Positions 22,960 through 32,022 of a stretch of 64,000 bases of DNA are shown here, one piece after another. Made by a program: the position numbers and the translations under genes. Source of the stretch: BQJU01 sp965229635 (GTDB taxonomy: Bacteria; Bacteroidota; Bacteroidia; Chitinophagales; Saprospiraceae); assembly GCA_965229635.1 (NCBI GenBank), contig OZ245894.1, positions 1,302,001-1,366,000 of the forward strand, read 5' to 3'. Each line of letters opens with the position of its first letter. Positions within the stretch are counted from its first letter, which is position 1. The notes under the pieces were generated by a model. That model was given only the letters and a program-made list of their open reading frames with translations, searched no databases and was not told the origin of the DNA.

Positions 22960-23649
22960 ATGCCGGTATTTTGGTTGCCCGAAGACGAAGTGATCTTTCC
23001 CGATCCGGAACTGGCTGATCCCAATGGGGTGCTGGCAGTAGGGGGCGACTTATCTCCCGAACGGTTGTTGACGGCTTACCAAATGGGCATTTTCCCCTGG
23101 TTCAACCCCAATGAACCGATGCTGTGGTGGTCGCCAGACCCGCGCTTTGTGCTGTTTCCCGAAAAGTTAAAAGTTTCGCGTTCGATGCGGCCCTATTTCA
23201 ATCAAGAAAAATTTCAGGTAAGTTTGGATCAAAATTTCCGAAAGGTCATCACCGAGTGTCAGAAAAGCCGACGAGCCGGACAAGGCGGTGGCACCTGGAT
23301 CACGCCGGAGATGCTGGAAGCATATTGCCTGCTGCATGATCTGGGCTACGCCCATTCGGTGGAGGTTTGGGATGGGGAGGAACTGGTCGGTGGTTTATAC
23401 GGTATTTCACTAGGAAAAGTATTTTTTGGAGAATCGATGTTTGCTAAGGTGAGTAATGCTTCTAAATTTGGCTTTATCAGCCTGGTACGCTGGCTGCGGG
23501 AAAGAGATTACTGGATGATCGATTGCCAACAGGAAACGCGCCACCTGGCTAGTCTGGGCGCTGAACGTATCGACCGGACAGATTTTTTGCAGTGGCTGGA
23601 GAAGAATGAGGAGGAAAGGACGATGGTTGGGAAGTGGAAGATGGAGTAG
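22960..23649 (+). CDS. aat: Leucyl/phenylalanyl-tRNA--protein transferase
   Basis: The 229-residue enzyme transfers Leu or Phe from tRNA to proteins with N-terminal Arg or Lys, marking them for ClpS and Clp protease. Diagnostic blocks are MGIFPWFNPNEPMLWWSPDP, RSMRPYF, GTWITPEMLEAY and GLYGISLGKVFFGESMF, then the DCQQETRHLASLGAE near the end. Length is normal for the family. It sits directly after clpS, which supports a shared N-degron function. Confidence 0.95.
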   Translation: MPVFWLPEDEVIFPDPELADPNGVLAVGGDLSPERLLTAYQMGIFPWFNPNEPMLWWSPDPRFVLFPEKLKVSRSMRPYFNQEKFQVSLDQNFRKVITECQKSRRAGQGGGTWITPEMLEAYCLLHDLGYAHSVEVWDGEELVGGLYGISLGKVFFGESMFAKVSNASKFGFISLVRWLRERDYWMIDCQQETRHLASLGAERIDRTDFLQWLEKNEEERTMVGKWKME

Positions 23650-24256
23650 GAACGGTTTAGAGTTTAGTGTTTAAAGTTTAGAGAAAGTCCTTGTTTGATT
23701 ATGGTGCAAATTCTTTAATTCAGGTAATCTTGAATAGCGTTTATGAGGGTTATGTTTCAAGTTTAGACAGGGGAGACGGTTGATGCGGTTTAGAAGGGGA
23801 CGTTAGTCATTGTGCAAATTCTTTAATTCTGGGAACTCTATTATTTTAGGTTTATCGGGTTTGTGCTGGTTTATGAGGTTTATGTAGTTTATAGGGTTTA
23901 TTGGTGGAGGCGGTTGAGAAAGTGTAGAGTTTAGGGGTTTAGAGTTTAGAGAAAGGAACAGTGATTTATCGTGCAAATTCTTGAGTTTGAGGAACTCTGC
24001 TCTTTTTTGGTGGTGATGGGTGAGTGGTGGCTAAAACCTAAGGCCAAATACCTAATGACTAATGAGTTCTGCGGTGGGCATAGCATTTTTGCCGGTCAGC
24101 TCAAAGATTCGAGCCGCCGCCCCTTAACGTTCCATCACTTACTGAAGAGGGTGGGAATAATATAAAAAGACCCGCCCGCATCCGCCAAACCGCCAGGGTC
24201 TACGTACAGCTCGCGCATTCAGCACAGAGCTGTCAGGGTGGAAAAGTAGCTACTGT
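23650..24256. other. Long intergenic region rich in GTTTAGAGTTTAGAG-type repeats
   Basis: No gene is supported. The stretch repeats phrases such as GTTTAGAGTTTAGAGAAAG, GGTTTATGAGGTTTATG and TGCAAATTCTTTAATTCTGG (near 23724, 23812 and 23971). The same phrases recur in the intergenic regions near 26.8, 29.1, 37.4 and 58.7 kb. Confidence 0.6.
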
Positions 24257-24418
24257 AGACTTGTTTCGCGGGGATCATTATGGGCTTAAAATTGTTCTTT
24301 TCTTCTCCTACTGTGCCTTGTTTCAGTCACTATGTTGGAGCATAGCTCCTTCAAAAAGCCTTCGTAGGATCGAAAAAAACTAATTTTCACCATCATCCTG
24401 CCCCCGCGGAACAAGTCT
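24257..24418. repeat. 162-bp segment bounded by 17-bp inverted repeats (MITE-like)
   Basis: AGACTTGTTTCGCGGGG at 24257-24273 is matched with one difference by the reverse complement of 24402-24418. The interior has no open frame of note. Size and ends suit a non-autonomous transposable element, but I see no clear target duplication. Confidence 0.5.
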
Positions 24419-24555
24419 CTAATCCGCCGGCAGAAATGGATTTTGATTAAAGACATTGCAATTTAATAAAAAGTTTTAATAAATAAAAATAAAAACATTT
24501 TTATTTGAAATGATTTCACGTTGTGCCCAGCGGTGAAGTCATTAGTGTAAACGAA

Positions 24556-26277
24556 ATGCGACTTATGCGATTATCGAGATTATTGATTGTTTTGACCTTT
24601 TTTGCACTGCTCTCTTTTACCGGAGCGGATAAGAAATATCCCCAGAATTATTTCGGCTCGCCCATTGGTTCGACGATCCGCCTGGCGGGGACTTTTGGGG
24701 AATTGCGCGCCAATCACTTTCATGCGGGCATCGACATCAAAGGACCGGTAGGCACACCGCTTTATGCCATCGCCGATGGCTACATCTCTCGCATCAAGGT
24801 CGGCGCTGGGGGGTATGGGCAGGTGCTCTACATGCGCCACCCCAATGGCTATACTTCGGTATATGCGCACATGGATCGCTTTGCACCGGAATTGGAGGAT
24901 TTTGTGAAAAGCTACCAGTACCAGCAACAGCAGTTTGAAGTGGAAATCTACCCCGAAAAGGATCAGTATAGCTATAAAAAAGGGGATGAAATCGGTAAGA
25001 TGGGTATGACCGGTACTGCCTACGGACCACATTTGCATTTTGAAATCCGTGATTCGCGCACCGAAAAGCCGATCAACCCACTGCTGTTTGGCTACGAAGT
25101 GGCCGACAGTCGCCCGCCCCGGATGCACGAGTTGCGGGTTTACGAAATTAACGATCAACGGGAAACGACCGACGCAAAGTCTTTTAACCTGACCAATACC
25201 GGAAAGGGGTATAAGACCAAGAGTGATACGCTGTTTGTTGACAGCGAGCGGGTAGGTTTTGGCCTGAAGACTTATGACCACATGGATGGCGTGACCAATT
25301 GGAATGGCATCTATAGCCTGGATATGTATCAGGACGACTCGCTGGTATACCATTTTGAAATGGAAACCTTTGCTTTTAATGAAACCCGTTTTCTCAATGC
25401 ACATCTCGATTACGAGGAACAGGTGAGTGCCGGTAGTTATTTCAACCGTTGTTATTTATTGCCGGGTAATGAATTGTCAATTTATAACTCCGTGGATAAT
25501 TTTGGTCTAATCAAGCCCCATTCTGGTAAAGCCAGTCAAATTAGAATGGTTGCAAAAGATATTGCCGGTAATGATGCGGAACTTTCCTTCTGGGTAAAGC
25601 GCCATGATGTAACGAGCCCTAAACCACTTCCACATTACAATTACTTCCTACCCTACAACCAGGGCAATGCCATCGATAATGGCGATTTCTTTATGCATTT
25701 GCCGAAAGGCAGCTTATATGAGAACCTGTATATGGAGTACGATGGGGTGCATGAAGAAACCAATAACGTTTTCTCCAATGTGCACCATATTCACAACTAT
25801 AAAACGCCGGTACATTTCTATTTTGATTTGGGCATTCGCCCGGTAATGCTTCCGGAATCACTGCGTGATAAAGCCTTTGTAGCCTATTGCGATGAGGATG
25901 ATGATATTATCAATTGTGGCGGAAAGTGGGTAGATGGCATGTTACAAACCAAAGTGCGTGACTTTGGCGACTATAGCATCATGACCGATACGGTGCCTCC
26001 CACGATTCGCATCATTCGCTTTCAGCGGGACATGCGTCAATCTTCAGAAATGAGTTTTAAAATTACTGACAATTTTGCTACGGCCCGTAATGTAGAAGGT
26101 TTGTCCTACCGCGCTACGGTTGACGGTCGCTGGATTTTGATGGAACTGGATGGTAAAAAAGACCTGCTGACTCATGAATTCGATGACCGGATTGCACCAG
26201 GCCAACACCAGTTGAGGTTGGTCGTTACGGATGTGTTGGGGAATGAAACCGTATTTGAAGGAGAATTTATTCGATAG
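24556..26277 (+). CDS. M23-family metallopeptidase (LytM domain)
   Basis: From ATG 24556 the product has 573 residues with a hydrophobic leader (about 8-23). The LytM domain spans about 55-170: HFHAGIDIKG (His56, Asp60), YAHMD (His105) and GPHLHFEIRD (His159, His161), the complete zinc and catalytic set. A long beta-rich C-terminal region of unknown fold follows. Such enzymes cut peptidoglycan cross-bridges or regulate amidases in the periplasm. GTG 24523 is an alternative start, but ATG 24556 leads straight into the signal sequence. It is convergent with arfB. Confidence 0.9.
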   Translation: MRLMRLSRLLIVLTFFALLSFTGADKKYPQNYFGSPIGSTIRLAGTFGELRANHFHAGIDIKGPVGTPLYAIADGYISRIKVGAGGYGQVLYMRHPNGYTSVYAHMDRFAPELEDFVKSYQYQQQQFEVEIYPEKDQYSYKKGDEIGKMGMTGTAYGPHLHFEIRDSRTEKPINPLLFGYEVADSRPPRMHELRVYEINDQRETTDAKSFNLTNTGKGYKTKSDTLFVDSERVGFGLKTYDHMDGVTNWNGIYSLDMYQDDSLVYHFEMETFAFNETRFLNAHLDYEEQVSAGSYFNRCYLLPGNELSIYNSVDNFGLIKPHSGKASQIRMVAKDIAGNDAELSFWVKRHDVTSPKPLPHYNYFLPYNQGNAIDNGDFFMHLPKGSLYENLYMEYDGVHEETNNVFSNVHHIHNYKTPVHFYFDLGIRPVMLPESLRDKAFVAYCDEDDDIINCGGKWVDGMLQTKVRDFGDYSIMTDTVPPTIRIIRFQRDMRQSSEMSFKITDNFATARNVEGLSYRATVDGRWILMELDGKKDLLTHEFDDRIAPGQHQLRLVVTDVLGNETVFEGEFIR

Positions 26278-26294
26278 GGCAGATTGCTCACGCA

Positions 26295-26705
26295 CTAGTT
26301 TTGCGGGAGCTGTACTTTTCCACGCATGGCCTTTTTCTCGGACCGTATCTTTTTGGCCTTGAGCCGCTTTTTCTTATTGGCCTGAAGAGGTTTTACTTTC
26401 TTGCGTTTGGCCCGCGGTCGCAATGCCTCCTGGATCAGCTCATCAAGCCTTCTGACTGCCAACTCACGATTGCGGTGCTGTGATCGGGTATCAGAAGCGC
26501 GAATGCTTAATATTCCTTCCTGGTTTATTCTTCCTTCAAGGCGTTTGTGCAGTTTTTCCTTCTCCTTATCAGTCAGTGCCAAAGAGGCGTCAACATCCAA
26601 TAGCGCCTCCACCTGGCTTGACACCTTATTCACGTGCTGACCACCACTGCCCGAGCTACGGCTAAAGCGAAATTGTAATTCAGTATGTAGTTGTTCAATG
26701 TTCAT
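26295..26705 (-). CDS. arfB: Alternative ribosome-rescue factor ArfB (YaeJ-type peptidyl-tRNA hydrolase)
   Basis: The 136-residue protein has the release-factor catalytic GGQ at 21-23 (SGSGGQHVNKVSSQVEALL) but no codon-recognition domain. A strongly basic tail (about 93-136, with AKRKKVKP and KKKRLKAKK) enters the empty mRNA channel of stalled ribosomes. It frees ribosomes stuck on truncated messages. Length and layout match E. coli ArfB. It is convergent with the M23 gene, 17 bases apart. Confidence 0.93.
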   Translation of the reverse strand: MNIEQLHTELQFRFSRSSGSGGQHVNKVSSQVEALLDVDASLALTDKEKEKLHKRLEGRINQEGILSIRASDTRSQHRNRELAVRRLDELIQEALRPRAKRKKVKPLQANKKKRLKAKKIRSEKKAMRGKVQLPQN

Positions 26706-27188
26706 AACACCTTTACAACGTGGGAGGTAGGGGGAAAGTTCCTTTTTTAGTGTAGAGTTTAGAGGAGGTTTAGAGTTTAGAGGAAGGAAGCAGTTGGTCT
26801 GTCTGCAAATACTGGATTTCGGGGAATCTTGATCTTGTTTATTGTAAAGGTTTATGATGTTTATGGCAGTTTATGAGGTTTATGTTGAGGCGGGGGAGAC
26901 GGTTGAGAAAGTGTAGCGTTTAGGGGTTTAGTGTTTAGAGAAAGGAACAGCTATTTACTTTGCAAATGCTAAAACCTGAGAAATTCTGTTCAAGTTTATG
27001 AGGTTTAAGCTGTTGAGACGGTTTAGAAAGGTCGATGTTGCAAACATCTCCCAAGTGAGTGTAGGGTGTAGGAGTTTAGTATCTAGAAAAGTGCAGCCTC
27101 CTCTCTAAACTTCTAAACTCTAAACTAAAAATCCTGCTCCTGCTCCAATATCACTGAATGGGGTGATTTTTAGCCCAATAATGTGAGA
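26706..27188. other. Intergenic region with dispersed repeats
   Basis: No gene. It contains several GTTTAGAG, GGTTTATGAGG and TGCAAATNCT phrases, then the hairpin element at 27031-27060, and finally inverted copies of the first phrase (CTAAACTCTAAAC) near 27110. Confidence 0.6.
27031..27060 (+). repeat. Dispersed GTCGATGTT/CTCCCAAG element, copy 1
   Basis: GTCGATGTTGCAAACATC (GATGTT and AACATC can pair) followed by TCCCAAGTGAGT. The same 30-base element recurs at 29441, 37682 and, inverted, at 57947; degenerate forms lie near 37534 and 58541. Confidence 0.7.
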
Positions 27189-27196
27189 TAACTTTG
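27189..27196 (+). promoter_or_regulatory. -7 promoter box for the T9SS protein gene
   Basis: TAACTTTG matches TAnnTTTG exactly, 21 bases before ATG 27218. A weak TTTT at 27167-27170 is near the -33 position. Confidence 0.5.
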
Positions 27197-27217
27197 TAGC
27201 ATCAAAAAAACTACAAA

Positions 27218-29062
27218 ATGAAAATGTTACATTTAACACTAAGAAACCTATTATCAGCTTTTCTTCTCCTTTTTTTCACCAGTAATCTTCATGCTGCTAC
27301 GTTCACCTGGATTGGTGGAACCGGCAATTGGCACGACCCGGCCAACTGGGACCTGGGGTATATTCCCACTACTGATGACGGTGTGCAAATCTTTTCCGGA
27401 GAGGTTACAATTACTAAAGACGCGGAAGCCAATTATGTATTTTTAGATGGAGGCGACTTGTATGTCGCTCAAGGTGGCAGTTTATACGTGGCGCCAACCA
27501 TCCCGTGGCATCTCAGTGCCAGTCATACTGATGGAATTGTGATCTACAGTGGAAGTACACTCAACAATAGCGGAGGCATCCGTGTGTATGGTGATCCGCA
27601 ATATATCAATGGCATTCCTGATTTGATTCGAAACTATGGCACTATAAATAATAGAGCAAGTGGTGCTATTGGTATGATGGGCCCAGGTTATAGAGGGCTC
27701 CGCACTTTCGGCGGAGGCATGGTCCATAATGATGGCTATATTTCTGCTGAAGATGTGGAAACGGCGGTTACGGTGCAAAGTAACGGCGAATTTGAGAATG
27801 CCGGGGAAATGGATCTTACGGGAAATCATTATTCTATTTCTGTGACCTCCGGCGCCAACTTTATCAACAGGTCTTCCGGAGAGATGAACCTTGGATTCAC
27901 GTTATCAATTTCTGGTGTTTTTCACAATTATGGCGCTATTGATGCTACTGGATCTGGTTTGACCAATACGGTTGTAATGATGCATGTCGGGGGGGAATTT
28001 CAGAATCAAAACGGTGGTAGCTTGAATATTCTGGTAGATTGTGACATTGCCTTATTTGTTTACGAGGATGGTATTTTCAGAAATCGCTCACAAATGACGG
28101 TCAACAATAGCTCGAACGGGGCCGCTATTTACAATATTGGCTTTTTTGTAAACCATCAGAATGGAGTGATTACGGCAAAAGCTGCGCAGGCTTTTTATAA
28201 TATGCAGGACGGCGAGACGAGAAATTATGGAAAGATGAAACTGGATGTTATTTCCGGTGTTTCGGTTTCTCTTTATAATGAGCATGTGTTTTCCAACCGC
28301 CCCAAAGGAAAGCTGGAAGTCTTCCATCAGATTGTTAATACGGGCGGCGCTACTTTTAATAACCAGGGACATGCGTTTGTATATAAAGAAAACGTTACCC
28401 ATACTACCGCAGGCAACTTCAACAATACCGGCGCACTGGGCGATATCCACGATAATATTTCAGGAATCAATAACACCAGCATTCGCGTGCGCCCGCTTCA
28501 GGGGACGGTGGAAGAAGGTGTACCCGTAGCCAATGCCCTGGACGTAGGCGGTACCGGTTCAGTGACCGTACAATCCTGGTATACCACCTCTGGTGGATCG
28601 ACAATTGCCGGTACCTACAATGCTGCCAATAACACTTTCACCCCCAATGCCAATGCCGTAGGGTTGACTTCGGTCTGGGTGAAAATAAGAATCAACACCG
28701 GCGGAAAGACTTTTCGGCATCGGGTAAAAATCCCGGGGGGGGTACAGCTAAATGGCGGCGGCTCCAGTAGTCGAATTACAGCCGGAACCTCGACAACAAA
28801 TGGCGTAAAGGGTTACCAGATTTATCCCAATCCCGCCTCGGAATGGATCAACATCAACTGGGATGAGGCAACCGCTGAAACAAAAGTGGACGTCAGCTTG
28901 ATGAATGCCGCCGGGCAGCAGGTGTTTGCACAAACCTGTGACCCCTCTTCGGGCACTAGCCGCCTGGCGTTACCCGCCGAACTGACCACGGGCACTTACA
29001 TTCTGAACATTAGAAATGATCAAGAAATATTGCTTACGCAAATGATACAAATTCACCGATAG
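27218..29062 (+). CDS. T9SS-exported beta-helix-like surface protein
   Basis: The 614-residue product has a signal peptide (about 1-26, ending LHA). Then comes a WIGGTGNWHDPANWDLGYIP block typical of Bacteroidota cell-surface proteins. A long Asn/Gly-rich region follows with recurring F-x-N-x-G-x-(I/M) rungs (for example GEFENAGEMDLTG, GVFHNYGAIDATG), suggesting a right-handed beta-helix. It ends in a type IX sorting domain starting at YQIYPNPASEWININ and finishing LTQMIQIHR. It should be exported by T9SS. The role is unknown; adhesion or matrix are plausible. A -7 box lies close upstream. Confidence 0.82.
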   Translation: MKMLHLTLRNLLSAFLLLFFTSNLHAATFTWIGGTGNWHDPANWDLGYIPTTDDGVQIFSGEVTITKDAEANYVFLDGGDLYVAQGGSLYVAPTIPWHLSASHTDGIVIYSGSTLNNSGGIRVYGDPQYINGIPDLIRNYGTINNRASGAIGMMGPGYRGLRTFGGGMVHNDGYISAEDVETAVTVQSNGEFENAGEMDLTGNHYSISVTSGANFINRSSGEMNLGFTLSISGVFHNYGAIDATGSGLTNTVVMMHVGGEFQNQNGGSLNILVDCDIALFVYEDGIFRNRSQMTVNNSSNGAAIYNIGFFVNHQNGVITAKAAQAFYNMQDGETRNYGKMKLDVISGVSVSLYNEHVFSNRPKGKLEVFHQIVNTGGATFNNQGHAFVYKENVTHTTAGNFNNTGALGDIHDNISGINNTSIRVRPLQGTVEEGVPVANALDVGGTGSVTVQSWYTTSGGSTIAGTYNAANNTFTPNANAVGLTSVWVKIRINTGGKTFRHRVKIPGGVQLNGGGSSSRITAGTSTTNGVKGYQIYPNPASEWININWDEATAETKVDVSLMNAAGQQVFAQTCDPSSGTSRLALPAELTTGTYILNIRNDQEILLTQMIQIHR

Positions 29063-29324
29063 AGTTTTTATCTATCAGGAGCGATGTAGAAGAGGCGGTC
29101 ATTGATTTGGCTGCCTTTTTTTGAGTTTAGAGTGTAGGGGTTTAGAGTTTAGAGAATGTGCACGCCTAGTCATTCTGCAAATGCTTTAATTCTGGAATTT
29201 TCACTCAAGTTTAGGAGGTTTATATCGGTTTATGAGGTTTTTGTTGAGGCGGGGGAGGCGGGGAGTTGGTTGAGGGGATTAGAAAGAAATCCAGATGGAT
29301 TTCTTTTTAACTTAACTTCTGTGT

Positions 29325-29386
29325 TCTTCTGTGCCTTATTCCGACCCATTGGGTTTCCCTGCGGCGGAACTGAAGTGTGGTTCAAA
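29325..29386 (-). repeat. Dispersed intergenic repeat, copy 2 (homologue of 11606-11668)
   Basis: Read on the minus strand it begins TTTGAACCACACTTCAG and ends GGCACAGAAGA, matching the copy at 11.6 kb in order and length with several substitutions in the middle. Confidence 0.65.
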
Positions 29387-29440
29387 TCCATCGCCGAATA
29401 GGCGATTCTTTCAATATGGTCATATCCTGGTTAATGAAAG

Positions 29441-29470
29441 GTCGATGTTCCAAAAATCTCCCAAGTGAGT
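29441..29470 (+). repeat. Dispersed GTCGATGTT/CTCCCAAG element, copy 2
   Basis: GTCGATGTTCCAAAAATC followed by TCCCAAGTGAGT; two substitutions weaken the hairpin compared with the copy at 27031. Confidence 0.65.
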
Positions 29471-29655
29471 GGTGATGTTCCTAAAACCTAATACCCAAAA
29501 CCTAACACCTACCAATTTCTGCAAATTCTAAAATTCTGAGAATTCTGCTCCAATTCTGCTCCTTTCGGAAAATTTGTCATGCGTTGCAGTGTTATTTTGT
29601 CAAAATGTCACCTGTTTTCATTCAAAATTCTGCCTCTTTTTCCTTTTCCGCACAT

Positions 29656-29671
29656 TGGTATGCCAATTGCA
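29656..29671 (+). promoter_or_regulatory. Sigma-54-type promoter of the first hsp20 gene
   Basis: TGGTATG-CCAA-TTGCA places the invariant GG (29657-29658) and GC (29669-29670) exactly 10 bases apart, as sigma-54 requires. The predicted start site is near 29682, about 40 bases before ATG 29721. Confidence 0.6.
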
Positions 29672-29720
29672 TTAGGTTGGGTGTAATTCATTATTAAAAA
29701 AACTTCAAAAATCTATAATT

Positions 29721-30125
29721 ATGTTAGTCGTAAAACCAGCCATCAGAAGGAATGTAGCATCACCTGCTAATCGTTTTTTCAACGACTTTTTTGAGCGCAC
29801 CAATACCTTCACACCAGCCATCAACACCGTCGAAACACCACAGGGATTCCGTTTGGAAATTGCCGTACCTGGTTTGGAAAAATCGGACTTCCAGGTAAAG
29901 GTTGAGCAAGGTGTTCTGACGATTGCGGTTAACAAAGAATACCAGACCACAGAAGGTGAAACAGTGAGAAGAAGAGAGTTTGGACACTATGAATTTGAGC
30001 GTAGCTTCCGCCTGCCGGATACCATTGATCAGGAGAAAATTGATGCAAGTTACCACAATGGCATTTTGCTGGTGAGCCTGCCCAATAAGCCGGAAGCCAG
30101 CCCGAAGACCATCGAAATCAAATAA
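29721..30125 (+). CDS. Hsp20/alpha-crystallin small heat-shock protein (copy 1)
   Basis: A 134-residue ATP-independent holdase. An N-terminal arm contains the FFNDFFERTN segment. The alpha-crystallin domain (about 35-125) shows FRLEIAVPGLEKSDFQVKVE, FERSFRLPDTI and GILLVSLPNKPE; the C-terminal I-x-I-like tail is TIEIK. It is followed after 93 bases by a second hsp20 gene, and both probably respond to heat or protein damage. The sigma-54-type promoter upstream suggests activator-dependent control. Confidence 0.95.
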   Translation: MLVVKPAIRRNVASPANRFFNDFFERTNTFTPAINTVETPQGFRLEIAVPGLEKSDFQVKVEQGVLTIAVNKEYQTTEGETVRRREFGHYEFERSFRLPDTIDQEKIDASYHNGILLVSLPNKPEASPKTIEIK

Positions 30126-30218
30126 TTGCGAAAAGCGTAGATTGATATAAAACGTTGGAAAATGACAATTTTCTGACGAAGACCCAAAAATCTTTTAACC
30201 AATAAAACTGTTTAAGTC

Positions 30219-30659
30219 ATGAACATTATTAATTATCGTCCATTTAATACGGCAAAGGCCTTCAACGATATCTTTGACAATTTCTTTAATCACGACCTGT
30301 CCAGCTTCGTTGGTACAGACAGTTTGCTAAGCAATCCTTCCGTCAATGTGGTAGAAAACGAAGACAACTTCCGCATCGAATTGGCGGCTCCGGGTTTGGA
30401 GAAAAATAACTTCGAATTGAAGGTAGAAAAAGGATACTTGAAAGTTTCAGCAAACAAAGAGCACCAGGAAGAGGTTAAAGAAGAAAAGTTTACCCGCCGG
30501 GAATTTAACTATGCTGCTTTTAGCAGAAGTTTTCAACTCCCGGAATCCGTTGACACCGAAAACATCGTAGCTAATTATGATAAAGGTGTATTATCGGTAT
30601 CTTTGCCCAAGAAAGCGGAAGCTAAACTGGAAAAAGCCCGCTTGATTGAAATCAAATAA
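30219..30659 (+). CDS. Hsp20/alpha-crystallin small heat-shock protein (copy 2)
   Basis: A 146-residue paralogue of the preceding product, with FNDIFDNFFNHDLSSFVG at the N-terminus, FRIELAAPGLEKNNFELKVE, FSRSFQLPESVDTENI and GVLSVSLPKKAEAK in the crystallin domain, and LIEIK at the end. Two different small heat-shock proteins in tandem often co-assemble. No separate strong promoter is seen in the 93-base gap, and a terminator follows, so a two-gene transcript is likely. Confidence 0.95.
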   Translation: MNIINYRPFNTAKAFNDIFDNFFNHDLSSFVGTDSLLSNPSVNVVENEDNFRIELAAPGLEKNNFELKVEKGYLKVSANKEHQEEVKEEKFTRREFNYAAFSRSFQLPESVDTENIVANYDKGVLSVSLPKKAEAKLEKARLIEIK

Positions 30660-30719
30660 AACGACAGCACTTTTGAGCTGTTTTAAGAATAGTTAATAGG
30701 GTTTTAGGTGTTTAATTTT

Positions 30720-30752
30720 GGACCGGCGCATTATCGCGTCGGTCTTTTTTTG
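30720..30752 (+). terminator. Intrinsic terminator of the hsp20 pair
   Basis: GACCGGCGC pairs with GCGTCGGTC (one G-U) and is followed by TTTTTTT. Confidence 0.85.
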
Positions 30753-31319
30753 TCTACAAACATGCACTAAAAAGTCAACCCGGTGACTTTCGACACCGGG
30801 CTGCTTAAGAAAATCCAACTTCAAAAAGGAGAATAGTTAACTCTTTTACAGTTGTAGTCGTGTTTATTTCAGGGCGGACCCTTACAGTAAAGAAGTTAGG
30901 ATTCGTCTTATAATGAATAAACATCATTGGGATGACCACAACCACAGTATTCCTTTTCTTTTATTCGCAAAACTGTAGTATAGTGGATTGATGCAGAAAT
31001 AATTGACATTTAATGTTCAGCATCTTCAATGCTTCTGGCCTGAAAAAAGTATCAACTATTTCAGACTAGTCGCACTAGTATCAAATCGGTTTCAAGATTA
31101 GATTTGTTGTTTGACCTCCAAGGATGGTCTTTAACGAGGGATGTTACTGAAATACAATTGGCTTTAGACCAAAAGCATCAGTCTTTAGAATAGTTGCTAT
31201 TGTGTATGCTTAAATCGGCAGCTTTGAATGGGGGGAAATCTGTTTGGGAGTTTTGTGTATACTTCAGATGGTACAAAAATAACAGAAAAAAGGAAGTAAG
31301 TCAATAAAATGCGGAAAAT
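30753..31319. other. Intergenic region with one GC-rich hairpin
   Basis: No gene is recognised. CCCGGTG (30779-30785) and CACCGGG (30794-30800) form a short hairpin. The rest is AT-rich with no repeat phrase shared with the other long gaps. Confidence 0.5.
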
Positions 31320-31898
31320 TTACCTGTTCAGGTGTTTTGCCGCAGCCTCCAGCTCTTCAAAAAAGTCGGCTCCGTATTTGCGAATCAAGGCCTCTTTTAA
31401 AAACTGATAAACGGGCAGCTCCTTTTCCTTCCCCAGTGTACAGGCTGCAGAGCAAATGTCCCATTGATCGTAATTGAGGGCCTCAAAGCCGTCGTGAGGG
31501 GCCTTGCTTACGCGAATCGGATAAAGGTGGCAGGAAATAGGCTTTTTAAAATCAACCATTCCCGCCTTATGGGCCTGCTCGATACCGCATTTAGCAATAC
31601 CCAACTCATCGTAAGTCATGTAGGCGCAGGGGCCACCGTCAATCAGTGGCGTGGCATAATCATCGGTTTCTTCCTGAAAAACCGAGGTGCCTTCCGCCTC
31701 GATCACGGCAATGCCGGCGGGGCTGAGAAAGGGTTTCACCTTGTCGTAAATCTGTTCGAGTGTATCCAGCTCTTCCGGCTCCAGCGGAGCGCCGAAGTCG
31801 CCTTCCCAACAGCAAGCCCCTTTGCAGGCGGAGAGGTTGCAGAGAAATTGTTTCTCAATCACGTCGTCGCTGATCAGCTTATCCTGAACAATTAGCAT
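31320..31898 (-). CDS. DUF3109-family cysteine-cluster protein
   Basis: A 192-residue protein with the CNLSACKGACCWEGDFGAPL cysteine cluster near residue 20 and further cysteines (GGPCAYM, AKCGIEQ, ISCHLYPIRV, DICSAAC). This is the signature of DUF3109, a Bacteroidota relative of YkgJ-type CxxxCxxCC proteins presumed to bind an Fe-S cluster or zinc. The function is not known. It is divergent from the small secreted-protein gene at 32023. Confidence 0.85.
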   Translation of the reverse strand: MLIVQDKLISDDVIEKQFLCNLSACKGACCWEGDFGAPLEPEELDTLEQIYDKVKPFLSPAGIAVIEAEGTSVFQEETDDYATPLIDGGPCAYMTYDELGIAKCGIEQAHKAGMVDFKKPISCHLYPIRVSKAPHDGFEALNYDQWDICSAACTLGKEKELPVYQFLKEALIRKYGADFFEELEAAAKHLNR

Positions 31899-32022
31899 TT
31901 TTTCTATTTTAAGCTACACGTCGGCCAGCAGCCAATTTTTGGGAATAGTGCCGCAAATATCGTATACCTGAAGCAATAAAACGGGCAAAAATTGTATTTT
32001 AGCGGTAATAAAAGTTGAGAAA

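Larger units (their letters stand above)
29063..29640. other. Intergenic region with dispersed repeats
   Basis: No gene. It carries GTTTAGAG phrases, TGCAAATGCTTTAATTCTGG near 29176, a copy of the 11.6-kb repeat, a copy of the GTCGATGTT element and, near 29594-29611, TTTTGTCAAAATGTCA just upstream of the hsp20 promoter. Confidence 0.6.

Noticed and set aside
23650..29560. Telomere-like or centromere-like function of the TTTAG-rich gaps
   Set aside because: The phrases are irregular, internal and found between ordinary genes; nothing indicates a chromosome end.
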